Assembly (NCBI GenBank): GCA_902805885.1
Contig: CADCUM010000094.1
Location: 1 to 64,000 of the forward strand
Direction of reading: 5' to 3'
DNA: 64,000 bases
Source: an uncultured Nocardioides sp.
GTDB taxonomy: Bacteria; Actinomycetota; Actinomycetes; Propionibacteriales; Nocardioidaceae
Below, in pieces: positions 1-7,450 of the stretch (positions within the stretch are counted from its first letter, which is position 1; the number at the start of each line of letters is the position of its first letter). Both the position numbers and the translations under genes were made by a program. The notes under the pieces were generated by a model. That model did not search any database and was not told where the DNA came from. It saw only the letters and a program-made list of their open reading frames with translations.

Positions 1-2
1 CC

Positions 3-383
3 ACCCCGCCGAGCCCGAGCGGAGGCGCGAGCGCGGCGATCGCCTTCGCGCGCGCCCAGATCGGCGACCCCTACCAGTGGGGTGCCGCGGGCCCGGACTC
101 GTGGGACTGCTCGGGGCTGACGTCGGGAGCCTGGGCCCGCGGCGGCAGGTCCCTGCCCCACTACTCGGTCGCCCAGTACACCCAGTCGACGGCGCTCAGC
201 GCCGGCCAGCTGGCCCCCGGCGACCTCGTCTTCTGGGGGTCCTCGAGCAGTGCGTCGTCGATCTACCACGTGGCGCTCTACGTCGGCGGCGGCCGGGTGA
301 TCCACGCCCCCCGAACGGGCACGACGGTGCGCGAGGAGTCCATGTACTCATGGCGGGCGCCGAACTTCTTCGCGCGGCCCTGA
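3..383 (+). CDS. NlpC/P60 family peptidoglycan endopeptidase, C-terminal part (5' end outside window)
   Basis: The reading frame is open from the window edge to a TGA, so only the last 126 or so residues are present. They form an NlpC/P60 catalytic domain: YQWGAAGPDSWDCSGL holds the nucleophile cysteine (DCSG), and HVALYVGGGRVIHAP holds the catalytic histidine. The family cleaves peptide stems of peptidoglycan (D-Glu to meso-DAP bonds) outside the membrane. The Pro/Ser/Gly/Ala-rich stretch before the domain looks like a linker from a secreted N-terminal region that lies outside the window. The gene converges on the sulfotransferase gene with 4 bases between the stop codons. The full domain layout, including any signal peptide or coiled coil, cannot be seen. 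Confidence 0.88.
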   Translation, partial: TPPSPSGGASAAIAFARAQIGDPYQWGAAGPDSWDCSGLTSGAWARGGRSLPHYSVAQYTQSTALSAGQLAPGDLVFWGSSSSASSIYHVALYVGGGRVIHAPRTGTTVREESMYSWRAPNFFARP

Positions 384-387
384 GGGA

Positions 388-1260
388 TCAGGCCGGCTCG
401 ACCTTGGCCGCGAACCGGGCGGCCAGGGCGCCCGGGTCAATCGCGCCGTCCAGGACCAGCCGGGTCGGCCACCGGGTCGTGTCGAGCCCGGACAGCTGCT
501 CGAAGACGCCGAGGTCGGCGGCGTAGAGCTCCGCGAGGCGTACGACGTCCGCTGCCGTCGGTGCGGTGCCGGGCACCCGCTCGGCGCCGGCGTGCCAGTT
601 GCGCAGCGGCGGCACCCGTTCGAACCGCGGGAGCCCCAGGAAGTCGGTGGTGCGGTGGACGGTCGGCTCGAAGTCCTCGAGCATGCCCCGCATCTCGAGC
701 AGCAGCCACTGGTCGCGGTCGAAGAGGGCGAAGCCGCGCTCCAGCTGCTCGCCGTAGAAGCCCCGCGCCAGCCCGGTCATGTGCCGCCACCGCATGGTCC
801 GGACCCCGGACGGGACCTCGTCGGGGAGCGAGGTGTGCGGCCACTCGGTGAGGAAGTCCGGCCAGTCCGGCCAGGCGAGGTTGCGCGAGCGCAGCATCAC
901 CCAGTGGGAGAAGAGCCGCTCGAGGGGGTCGCGGAAGACGGCGATCAGCGGCATCGCCGGGTCGTAGGCCCGCATCCGCTCCAGCGCGTGCGGCCAGTAG
1001 AGGTAGGTCGGTGTGGCGTCCCCGACCAGGCGGTGGACCCGGGCCCGACGCGGCGCGGTGTAGTCGCGGTCGTGGTCCGGCGCCGACCAGTCCACGTCCT
1101 CGTCGTCGAAGTAGTGCCGCTCCTTGTCGGGAGGCTGGCAGACCAGGGGGTGCTGGTTCAGCGTCACGGACAGCGTCGACGTGCCGCCCTTCTGCACGCC
1201 GACGACGGCGAAGCCGTACGGCAGGCGGCCGAGGTCGCCCGTGCTCTCCTCGCTGGTCAT
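388..1260 (-). CDS. Sulfotransferase family protein
   Basis: The 290-residue product opens with FAVVGVQKGGTSTL, the P-loop-like 5'-phosphosulfate-binding motif of PAPS-dependent sulfotransferases. FRDPLERLFSHW follows at about residues 100-115 and matches the 3'-phosphate-binding segment. The length fits the heparan/GlcNAc sulfotransferase-like family, which transfers sulfate from PAPS to a hydroxyl or amino group. The acceptor is unknown. I chose the ATG at 1260 (MTSEES) over the ORF-track start because homologous sequence begins there and a TAGGTT -10 sits 7 bases upstream. The gene diverges from the acyl-CoA oxidase gene. A second, different sulfotransferase lies at 25408-26547. Confidence 0.85.
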   Translation of the reverse strand: MTSEESTGDLGRLPYGFAVVGVQKGGTSTLSVTLNQHPLVCQPPDKERHYFDDEDVDWSAPDHDRDYTAPRRARVHRLVGDATPTYLYWPHALERMRAYDPAMPLIAVFRDPLERLFSHWVMLRSRNLAWPDWPDFLTEWPHTSLPDEVPSGVRTMRWRHMTGLARGFYGEQLERGFALFDRDQWLLLEMRGMLEDFEPTVHRTTDFLGLPRFERVPPLRNWHAGAERVPGTAPTAADVVRLAELYAADLGVFEQLSGLDTTRWPTRLVLDGAIDPGALAARFAAKVEPA

Positions 1261-1267
1261 CGGCGCG

Positions 1268-1273
1268 AACCTA
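1268..1273 (-). promoter_or_regulatory. Leaderless -10 (TAGGTT) for the sulfotransferase gene
   Basis: On the minus strand TAGGTT is followed by 7 bases and the ATG at 1260. That spacing puts the transcription start on or next to the start codon, as in actinobacterial leaderless genes. No convincing -35 was seen. It diverges from the +-strand TAGATT about 50 bp away. Confidence 0.55.
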
Positions 1274-1323
1274 CACCGACGACTCCGCACGAAAGGACGG
1301 TGTCCGGCTTCCCTACCCGCCAG

Positions 1324-1329
1324 TAGATT
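1324..1329 (+). promoter_or_regulatory. Leaderless -10 (TAGATT) for the acyl-CoA oxidase gene
   Basis: TAGATT is followed by 7 bases and the ATG at 1337. There is no Shine-Dalgarno sequence between them, so the mRNA probably starts at the AUG. This supports the 1337 start over the longer ORF-track start at 1124. Confidence 0.6.
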
Positions 1330-1336
1330 GACGGGC

Positions 1337-3379
1337 ATGACCACCGACCAGGTCCCCCCGATCACCGACCAGCTGCCCGACGTCGAGCCGGAGGAGCAAG
1401 CGCCCCGACGCCCGGACACCGGGGTGCACGCCGACGACAGCGGCTACCGGCAGCCCGCGGTCGACGTCGGCGAGCTGCGGGCGTTCCTCGACGGGCGCTA
1501 CCGCGAGGAGCGCGACCTGGTCCGCGCCAACCTCGCGGAGCACGCCCAGATCCTCCTAGACGAGGAGCAGATGTCCACGGCCGACTTCCGCGAGCGGGTC
1601 AAGGACGTCGTGGTGATGATGGCGAGCACCGGACAGACCGGCATGGGGTTCCCCGAGGAGCACGGCGGGGGCGGTGACCTCGGGGCCTCGGTCGCCGCGT
1701 TCGAGACCCTGGCCTACGGGGACCTCTCCGTGCTGGTGAAGGTCGGTGTGCAGTTCGGGCTCTTCGGCGGCGCGATCCTCCAGCTGGGCACCGAGCGCCA
1801 CCACGACGCCCACCTGCGCGACCTCATCACCGGTCGCACGATGGGCTGCTTCGCCATGACGGAGACGGGGCACGGCTCGAACGTCCAGGCGCTCGGCACC
1901 ACGGCGACGTACGACGCCGGGGCCGACCAGTTCGTCATCACCACCCCCGACGACGCGAGCCGCAAGGACTACATCGGCAACGCGGCGGCGCACGCGGAGC
2001 TCGCCGTCGTCTTCGCCCAGCTCGAGGTGGGCGGCGAGCGCCACGGCGTGCACGCCTTCGTCGTGCCGATCCGCGAGGACGGCGAGGTCCTCGACGGGGT
2101 GCGGGTCGAGGACTGCGGCCCCAAGATGGGGCTCAACGGCGTGGACAACGGCCGGCTGTGGTTCGACCACGTGCGGGTGCCCCGCGACGCGCTGCTCGAC
2201 CAGTTCGCCCAGGTCACCGAGGACGGTCGCTACCACTCGTCGATCGAGAACCCCAACCGTCGCTTCTTCACGATGCTCGGGACGCTCGTGCAGGGGCGGG
2301 TGTGCGTCGGCGGCGCCGGCATCAACGCGGCCAAGGTCGCGCTGACGATCGCCACGAGGTACGCCGCCCGGCGCCGCCAGTTCGAGGCGACGTCCGAGCA
2401 CGAGGAGCAGCCGCTGCTCGACTACGGCGTCCACCAGCGGCGGCTCCTCCCGCTGCTGGCGCGCACCTACGCGCTGCACTTCGCCCAGGAGGTCGTGGCC
2501 GGGGACCTGCACGACGTCTTCTCCGGGACCGACCCCGACGACCAGTCGCGCCGGATGCTGGAGTCGCGAGCGGCCGCGACCAAGGCCCTCGGCACCTGGC
2601 ACGCGACCCGGACGATCCAGGAGTGCCGGGAGGCCTGTGGCGGCGCCGGCTACCTCAGCGAGAACCGCTTCGCAGCGCTCAAGGCCGACACCGACGTGTT
2701 CACCACCTTCGAGGGCGACAACCACGTCCTGCTGCAGCTGGTGGCCAAGGGGCTGCTCACCGACTACGCCAGCGACTTCGAGGACATGGACCAGTTCGGC
2801 ATGGTCCGCTTCGTCGCCGGGCTCGCGGTCGAGACCGTCGTCGAGCGGACGTCGGTCCACAAGCTCGTGCAGTCGGTCCGCGACCTGCTGCCGGGCGGGG
2901 ACCGCTGGGACCAGGAGGCCGGGCTGCTCGACCCCCGCTACCAGCTCGCGATGCTCCGCTTCCGCGAGGAGCACATGCTGGCCGGCGTGGCCCGCCGGCT
3001 CAAGCGGGGCATCGACGCGGGCGTCAACGCCGGCCAGGTCTTCTCGGAGGTGCAGGACCACGTCGTCGCCACCGCGCGCGCCCACGCCGAGCGCCTGGTG
3101 CTCGAGGCGTTCGTCGCCAAGGTGGCCACCCTGCCCGACGGTGACATGAAGGTCGCCCTGAACCTCCTCTGCGACCTGCACGCCCTCACCACGATCGAGG
3201 CCGACCGCGCCTGGTGGATGGAGCACGGTCGGCTCTCCAGTGCCCGGTCCAAGGCGATCAGCCGCGAGGTCAACGCGCTGTGCCGCAAGATCCGGCCGCT
3301 GGCGGTCGACCTGGTCGACGCGTTCGGGGTGCCGGACGAGGTGCTGCGCAGCCCGGAGCTGCTGTCGTGGGAGGGGTGA
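1337..3379 (+). CDS. Acyl-CoA oxidase / acyl-CoA dehydrogenase family flavoenzyme
   Basis: The 680-residue flavoprotein is of acyl-CoA oxidase size, about 280 residues longer than a typical acyl-CoA dehydrogenase. CFAMTETGHGSNV is the FAD/substrate signature of the middle domain. ACGGAGYLSENR and TFEGDN follow, with Glu459 in TFEGDN at the position of the catalytic base. The reaction is alpha,beta-dehydrogenation of an acyl-CoA in beta-oxidation, with O2 (oxidase) or ETF (dehydrogenase) as acceptor; sequence alone does not settle which. The ATG at 1337 follows a leaderless -10. The next gene (alpha/beta hydrolase) starts 7 bases after the stop and is probably cotranscribed. Confidence 0.9.
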   Translation: MTTDQVPPITDQLPDVEPEEQAPRRPDTGVHADDSGYRQPAVDVGELRAFLDGRYREERDLVRANLAEHAQILLDEEQMSTADFRERVKDVVVMMASTGQTGMGFPEEHGGGGDLGASVAAFETLAYGDLSVLVKVGVQFGLFGGAILQLGTERHHDAHLRDLITGRTMGCFAMTETGHGSNVQALGTTATYDAGADQFVITTPDDASRKDYIGNAAAHAELAVVFAQLEVGGERHGVHAFVVPIREDGEVLDGVRVEDCGPKMGLNGVDNGRLWFDHVRVPRDALLDQFAQVTEDGRYHSSIENPNRRFFTMLGTLVQGRVCVGGAGINAAKVALTIATRYAARRRQFEATSEHEEQPLLDYGVHQRRLLPLLARTYALHFAQEVVAGDLHDVFSGTDPDDQSRRMLESRAAATKALGTWHATRTIQECREACGGAGYLSENRFAALKADTDVFTTFEGDNHVLLQLVAKGLLTDYASDFEDMDQFGMVRFVAGLAVETVVERTSVHKLVQSVRDLLPGGDRWDQEAGLLDPRYQLAMLRFREEHMLAGVARRLKRGIDAGVNAGQVFSEVQDHVVATARAHAERLVLEAFVAKVATLPDGDMKVALNLLCDLHALTTIEADRAWWMEHGRLSSARSKAISREVNALCRKIRPLAVDLVDAFGVPDEVLRSPELLSWEG

Positions 3380-3386
3380 GGGTGAC

Positions 3387-3971
3387 GTGACCTTCGGGGG
3401 ACTGCCGGCCCGCTGGGAGCCGGCGGGTGCGAGCCGGGGCCTGGCCCTGGTCCTGCCGGGCCGCGCCTACCCGCCGTCGGCGCCGCTGCTGGACCTCGCG
3501 CGCAGGGCCTTCCTCCGGCACGGCTTCACGGTGCGGGAGGTCTGGTGGGACTCCACCTCCCGCACCGAGGCGGAGGTCGCCGCGCCCGAGCCCTGGGTAC
3601 GCCGGCAGGCCGAGGCCGCCCTCGCCGACGAGGACGCGGAGCGCGTCGTCGTGGTCGGCAAGTCGCTCGGCACCAATGCGGCGTCGTACGCGTGCGAGCG
3701 CGGGCTCGACGCCGTGTGGCTCACGCCGCTGCTCGTGGACCCCGTGCTGGCGGACGGGATCGGCCGCAGCAGTGGGCGGCAGCTGCTCGTGGGCGGGTCC
3801 GCGGACGCGTGGTGGGACAGCGCGGTCGCTGCACGCCTCCGCGGTCCGCGGTGTGACGTGCTCGAGCTCCCCGACGCCGACCACGGCTTGTGCGTCGACG
3901 ACGTGGTGCGTACGGCGGAGCTCCACGTCGCGGTGGCGCGGGCGCTCGACGGGTTCCTCGCGGGTCTCTGA
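3387..3971 (+). CDS. Small alpha/beta hydrolase fold protein
   Basis: A 194-residue protein with a GTG start that leaves 7 bases after the acyl-CoA oxidase gene; the GGGAGGGGTGAGGG just before it can serve as ribosome binding site. VVVGKSLGTNAASYA contains a G-x-S-x-G nucleophile elbow (Gly-Lys-Ser-Leu-Gly), and DADHGL near the end supplies a candidate catalytic histidine, so Ser and His of a hydrolase triad are present. The protein is short for the fold and has no lid domain. Substrate is unknown. The link to the acyl-CoA oxidase (for example as a thioesterase) is only a guess from operon position. Confidence 0.7.
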   Translation: MTFGGLPARWEPAGASRGLALVLPGRAYPPSAPLLDLARRAFLRHGFTVREVWWDSTSRTEAEVAAPEPWVRRQAEAALADEDAERVVVVGKSLGTNAASYACERGLDAVWLTPLLVDPVLADGIGRSSGRQLLVGGSADAWWDSAVAARLRGPRCDVLELPDADHGLCVDDVVRTAELHVAVARALDGFLAGL

Positions 3972-4008
3972 GCGTCGCGGCCGGCTCGGCACGGGCGGCG
4001 GCGCCGGG

Positions 4009-4722
4009 CTACCGGTCGAGCAGGGCCATGAACCGCTCGGCGTCGCCGGTGCGCGGCAGGTTGTTGAACATGACGTACGGCGTCGGGCGGCCGGCGACGA
4101 GGTCGCGCAACCGGTGGAGCTCCTCGTCGGTGTGGACGTGCCGCGAGCCCGTGGTGCCGTGCAGCCGGTAGTAGGTCCGCTCCGGCGTCACCGTCTCGGT
4201 CTGCATGGGGTCGACGACGTGCACGAGGTCCAGCTCGGTGCAGAGCTCGTCGAGCAGCGCGACGGGCCAGTCGCCCCGCGGCTCCCACAGCAGCCGGCCG
4301 GGCGGCCGGTCGACCTGGGAGACGAAGGTGCGCAGCCGCTCGACGTTGTCCGTCGTGGGGCGGAAGCTGCGGGGGCACTGCAGCAGCACCGCGGTGGCAC
4401 GCAGCACGCGCGCGCACTCGAGGGTCCGCTTCCAGCCCGCCAGGACCGGGGGCGTCGTGCGGAACGCGCCGACCTGCCCGCGGGCGCTCTCGGGGAGCGG
4501 TCGCCTCAGGCGTCGGTAGGTGGGGCTGTTGGACTCGTGGGTGACCACCTGCCACGCCTTGATGGTGAACTCGAAGCGGGACGGGACCTGCGCCCGCCAC
4601 CGCGCCAGCACGGCGTCCGCCGGGGGCTCGTAGAACGTGTGCTGCACCTCGACCAGCGGGAAGCGGCGCACGTACGACGCCTGTGACACCGTCCAGCCGC
4701 ACAGCCCGACCCGGACCTCCAT
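4009..4722 (-). CDS. DUF72 (YecE-like) family protein
   Basis: A 237-residue protein of the DUF72/YecE family, which folds as a TIM-like barrel and has no settled biochemical role. Typical family pieces are VGLCGWTVSQASY at the N-terminus, the EVQHTFYEPP stretch, FEFTIKAWQVVTH, and a late YYRLHGTTG followed by YVMFNNLP. I chose the ATG at 4722 because GAGGGAGG stands 8 bases upstream on the minus strand; the ORF-track start at 4779 has no such site. The gene converges with the hydrolase gene (37 bases between stops). A long palindrome lies about 145 bp upstream. Confidence 0.85.
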   Translation of the reverse strand: MEVRVGLCGWTVSQASYVRRFPLVEVQHTFYEPPADAVLARWRAQVPSRFEFTIKAWQVVTHESNSPTYRRLRRPLPESARGQVGAFRTTPPVLAGWKRTLECARVLRATAVLLQCPRSFRPTTDNVERLRTFVSQVDRPPGRLLWEPRGDWPVALLDELCTELDLVHVVDPMQTETVTPERTYYRLHGTTGSRHVHTDEELHRLRDLVAGRPTPYVMFNNLPRTGDAERFMALLDR

Positions 4723-4866
4723 GGGGCCAGCCTCCCTCATCGGCGAAGGCCCGGCGGCCGCGCCCGTTCGCTCGCCCACCGTCAGACTGACCGGAGAGAG
4801 ACATCATGAGCACGGCACATCCTGCTGTTCACCCCGCCCGCGACTGAGCACGATGCGGTCACGTCG

Positions 4867-4892
4867 GCCGTTCATTCAATTGAATGAACGGC
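4867..4892. promoter_or_regulatory. 26-bp perfect palindrome, AT-rich core, candidate operator
   Basis: GCCGTTCATTCAA followed at once by its reverse complement TTGAATGAACGGC. The core TTCATTCAATTGAATGAA is strikingly AT-rich for this genome. It lies 11 bases past the stop of the NIPSNAP gene and about 145 bp upstream of the DUF72 gene, both on the minus strand. There is no T-run after it, so an operator for a dimeric regulator (TetR-type sites look similar) is more likely than a terminator. No regulator gene is adjacent. Confidence 0.5.
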
Positions 4893-4903
4893 TGGCGCGG
4901 CCC

Positions 4904-5218
4904 TCACTCCTCGGCCTCCGGGAGCGGCCGCATGAAGGACCGCTCGTAGCGGAGCACGCAACCGGAGGTGTCGCGGATGGCGTCCGCTGCCACGAACTCC
5001 GGGTCCACCCCGAACCTCGACCGATAGGTCTCGTAGGCGGCGAGGGAGGGAAACGAGAACAGGGCCAGTGCCCGGTCGCTCGCCCCCTCTCCCGGCAGGT
5101 AGTAGCCGTGGTGCTGACCTCCGTGCCGGCGGACGAGAGGGATCCAGGCGCGTGCGAACTCCTCGAACGACTCGATCTTGGCGGGGTCGATGGTGTACTC
5201 CACGACGCAGGTGATCAC
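4904..5218 (-). CDS. NIPSNAP family protein
   Basis: The product has about 104 residues and the NIPSNAP ferredoxin-like alpha/beta barrel pattern: CVVEYTIDPAKIESFEEFARAWIPLVRRHGGQHHGYYLPGEG, then ALALFSFPSLAAYETYRSRF. Family members are small dimeric barrels of unknown enzymatic role. The GTG at 5218 gives the VITCVVEY start seen in homologues. However, GGAGGTGATC, a perfect anti-16S match, covers that codon, and a second GTG four codons on is better spaced from it, so the start may be 5206. The ORF-track start at 5377 is too long. The gene is divergent from the AhpD-like gene. Confidence 0.75.
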   Translation of the reverse strand: MITCVVEYTIDPAKIESFEEFARAWIPLVRRHGGQHHGYYLPGEGASDRALALFSFPSLAAYETYRSRFGVDPEFVAADAIRDTSGCVLRYERSFMRPLPEAEE

Positions 5219-5342
5219 CTCCCAGACGCTAGCCGGGCACCTCGCCCGTAGCCGCTCGCCGCTGTGGCGCGCGTCACTGTCACACGGCCGGTGCGCCCGG
5301 TGTCTCCATGGTGAACGACCCGATCCCGACCGAGGAGACACC

Positions 5343-5918
5343 ATGCCCAGCAGCTTCCGGATCCCGAAGGCACGCATCGACGGCGCCTACGGCGCGGTGA
5401 TGACCCGCGTCGCCCAGCGCATGTGGGGGCAGGTCCCCGACAACGCCTACGTCCTGTGGCACAACAAGCCCGTCCTCAAGGCCGTCTTCGGCTTCGAGAA
5501 CAAGGTGAAGAAGTGGTCGGCGCTCGACCCGCACCTCAAGGCGTACGCCGAGATGGCGAGCGCCGGCGTCATCGGCTGCTCGTGGTGCCTGGACTTCGGC
5601 TACTTCCTGGCCCACACCAAGGGACTCGACGCGAGCAAGGTCCGCGAGGTGCCCCGCTGGCGTGAGTCGGAGGTGTTCACCGACCTCGAGCGCGAGGTGA
5701 TGGCGTACGCCGAGGCGATGACCGTGACGCCGCCGACCGTGACCGACGAGATGGTCGCCCGTCTCGACGAGCGGCTCGGGCACGCGGCCGTGGTGGAGCT
5801 GACGATGATGGTGGCGATCGAGAACGAGCGGTCGCGCTTCAACGCCGCCATGGGGTTGGCCAGCCAGGGGTTCAGCGACGTCTGCGAGCTGCCGCTCGCC
5901 GTACCCTCCTCCTCGTGA
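5343..5918 (+). CDS. Carboxymuconolactone decarboxylase (AhpD-like) family protein
   Basis: A 191-residue, all-helical AhpD/CMD-family protein. GCSWCLDFG holds the CxxC pair (Cys79, Cys82) with the downstream acidic and histidine context used as a redox/peroxidase site in AhpD-like proteins. GAGGAGACACC precedes the ATG at 5343 and sets the start. The last codons overlap the sigma-factor start by 4 bases (GTGA), so the two are translationally coupled. CMD-SigJ pairs recur in actinobacteria, which suggests an oxidative-stress job under control of the next gene. The substrate is not shown by the sequence. Confidence 0.86.
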   Translation: MPSSFRIPKARIDGAYGAVMTRVAQRMWGQVPDNAYVLWHNKPVLKAVFGFENKVKKWSALDPHLKAYAEMASAGVIGCSWCLDFGYFLAHTKGLDASKVREVPRWRESEVFTDLEREVMAYAEAMTVTPPTVTDEMVARLDERLGHAAVVELTMMVAIENERSRFNAAMGLASQGFSDVCELPLAVPSSS

Positions 5919-6820
5919 GCGACGCCGAGGACCCGACCGACGAGCTCGCGCGGGACTTCACGGCCCACCGCAACCTGCTCTTCACCGTCGCCTACGAGAT
6001 GCTCGGCTCGGCCGCCGACACCGAGGACGTGCTGCAGGAGGTGTGGCTGCGCTGGGCCGCGGCGCGGTCGGCGCAGGACGCCGACGAGGTCCGCGACCCC
6101 CGCGCCTACCTCGTCCGGATCACCACCCGGCTCAGCCTCAACCGCCTGCGCACCCTGGCCCGCCGCCGCGAGGACTACGTCGGCCCGTGGCTGCCCGAGC
6201 CGCTGCTGACGACGCCCGACGTCGCGGAGGACGTCGAGCTCGCGGAGAGCGTGTCGACGGCGATGCTGCTCGTCCTCGAGACGCTCAGCGGGACGGAGCG
6301 CGCCGTGTTCGTGCTGCGGGAGGTCTTCGACCTGCCGTACGACGAGATCGCCGAGGCGGTCGGCAAGACGCCCGCGGCGGTGCGGCAGGTGGCCCACCGC
6401 GCGCGGTCCCACGTGGAGGCCCGGCGTCCCCGGACGTCGGCGTCGGCGGACGAGCACCGGGCCGTGCTGGAGCGCTTCCGCGACGCCACGGCCAACGGCG
6501 ACCTGCAGGGTCTGCTCGACGTGCTGTCGCCCGACGTCGTGCTGGTGACCGACGGCGGCGGCAAGAGGCAGGCGGCGCTGCGGCCGATCCTCGGCGTCGA
6601 CAAGGTGCTGCGCTTCCTCACCGCGGTCACGCCGGAGTCGATCGAGCTGGTGCCGGTGTGGCTCAACGGCCAGCCCGCGATGCGGTTCGTCATCGACGGG
6701 ATCACCGACGGCGTCGGCGCGGCGCTCGTCGAGGACGGCGTCGTGACCGCGCTCTACCTCGTGCGCAACCCCGACAAGCTCGGCCGGCTGGAGGACGTGG
6801 TTCCGCTGGCGCGCTCGTGA
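5915..6820 (+). CDS. sigJ: SigJ-type ECF RNA polymerase sigma factor with SnoaL-like C-terminal domain
   Basis: A 301-residue ECF41-type sigma factor. Region 2 is AHRNLLFTVAYEMLGSAADTEDVLQEVWLRW, region 4 is RAVFVLREVFDLPYDEIAEAVGKTPAAVRQVAHRAR, and from about residue 180 there is a SnoaL/NTF2-like domain (FRDATANGDLQGLLDVLSPDVVLVTDGGG). In this class the C-terminal domain replaces a separate anti-sigma factor and tunes activity. The usual target is the promoter of the neighbouring AhpD/CMD gene, here directly upstream and overlapping by GTGA. The gene converges on ppa with 4 bases between stops. The sigJ name is by family resemblance. Confidence 0.88.
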   Translation: MSDAEDPTDELARDFTAHRNLLFTVAYEMLGSAADTEDVLQEVWLRWAAARSAQDADEVRDPRAYLVRITTRLSLNRLRTLARRREDYVGPWLPEPLLTTPDVAEDVELAESVSTAMLLVLETLSGTERAVFVLREVFDLPYDEIAEAVGKTPAAVRQVAHRARSHVEARRPRTSASADEHRAVLERFRDATANGDLQGLLDVLSPDVVLVTDGGGKRQAALRPILGVDKVLRFLTAVTPESIELVPVWLNGQPAMRFVIDGITDGVGAALVEDGVVTALYLVRNPDKLGRLEDVVPLARS

Positions 6821-6824
6821 CGGG

Positions 6825-7364
6825 TCAGGCGTCCTTGCCGAGGTCGTCGTCGGCGAGGTTGGCGAGGTCGTCGTGGTGCCCCTCGGTCTTGAACCGCTCG
6901 AACGAGGCACGCACCTCGGCCTCGGCCTCGGCCCGGCCGACCCAGTCGGCACCCTCGACGGACTTGCCGGGCTCGAGGTCCTTGTAGACCTCGAAGAAGT
7001 GCTGGATCTCCAGGCGGTCGTACTTGGAGACGTGGTTGATGTCGCGCAGGTGCTCGAGGCGCGGGTCGTGGCTGGGCACGCACAGCACCTTGTCGTCGCC
7101 GCCGGCCTCGTCGGTCATGCGGAACATGCCGATCGCGCGGCAGGCGATGATGCAGCCCGGGAACGTCGGCTGCTGCAGGATCACCAGCGCGTCGAGCGGG
7201 TCGCCGTCCTGGCCGAGGGTGTTCTCGATGAACCCGTAGTCGGCGGGGTAGGCCGTCGAGGTGAAGAGCATGCGGTCGAGCCGGATGCGGCCGGTCTCGT
7301 GGTCGACCTCGTACTTGTTGCGCTCCCCCTTGGGGATCTCCACCAGAACGTCGAACTCGAGCAC
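6825..7364 (-). CDS. ppa: Inorganic pyrophosphatase
   Basis: A 179-residue soluble family I pyrophosphatase that hydrolyses PPi to two phosphates in the cytoplasm and drives biosynthetic reactions forward. [18 protein letters not shown] opens the protein, followed by [11 protein letters not shown] and the metal-binding signature DGDPLD, then the conserved basic/acidic tail with [21 protein letters not shown]. The start is GTG at 7364, set by GGAGGAGAATCG just upstream; the ORF-track start at 7490 lies in the divergent dacB promoter region. The C-terminus has a short acidic extension. Confidence 0.96.
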   Translation of the reverse strand: MLEFDVLVEIPKGERNKYEVDHETGRIRLDRMLFTSTAYPADYGFIENTLGQDGDPLDALVILQQPTFPGCIIACRAIGMFRMTDEAGGDDKVLCVPSHDPRLEHLRDINHVSKYDRLEIQHFFEVYKDLEPGKSVEGADWVGRAEAEAEVRASFERFKTEGHHDDLANLADDDLGKDA

Positions 7365-7450
7365 CGATTCTCCTCCAAGCCGTCCACGCCGTTCAGGTCC
7401 CGGATGCCCGGGACCAAGCCTGGGGTGCAGTGTCGCGCACAATGGTCCCG

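Noticed and set aside
1124-1336. The upstream 71 codons of the acyl-CoA oxidase ORF
   Set aside because: They lie opposite the sulfotransferase coding start, and a leaderless -10 points to the ATG at 1337.
4806-4847. A 13-codon ORF (MSTAHPAVHPARD) with GGAGAGAGACATC before its ATG
   Set aside because: The ribosome-binding-like sequence is tempting, but there is no downstream plus-strand gene for it to lead and no composition bias to support a peptide.
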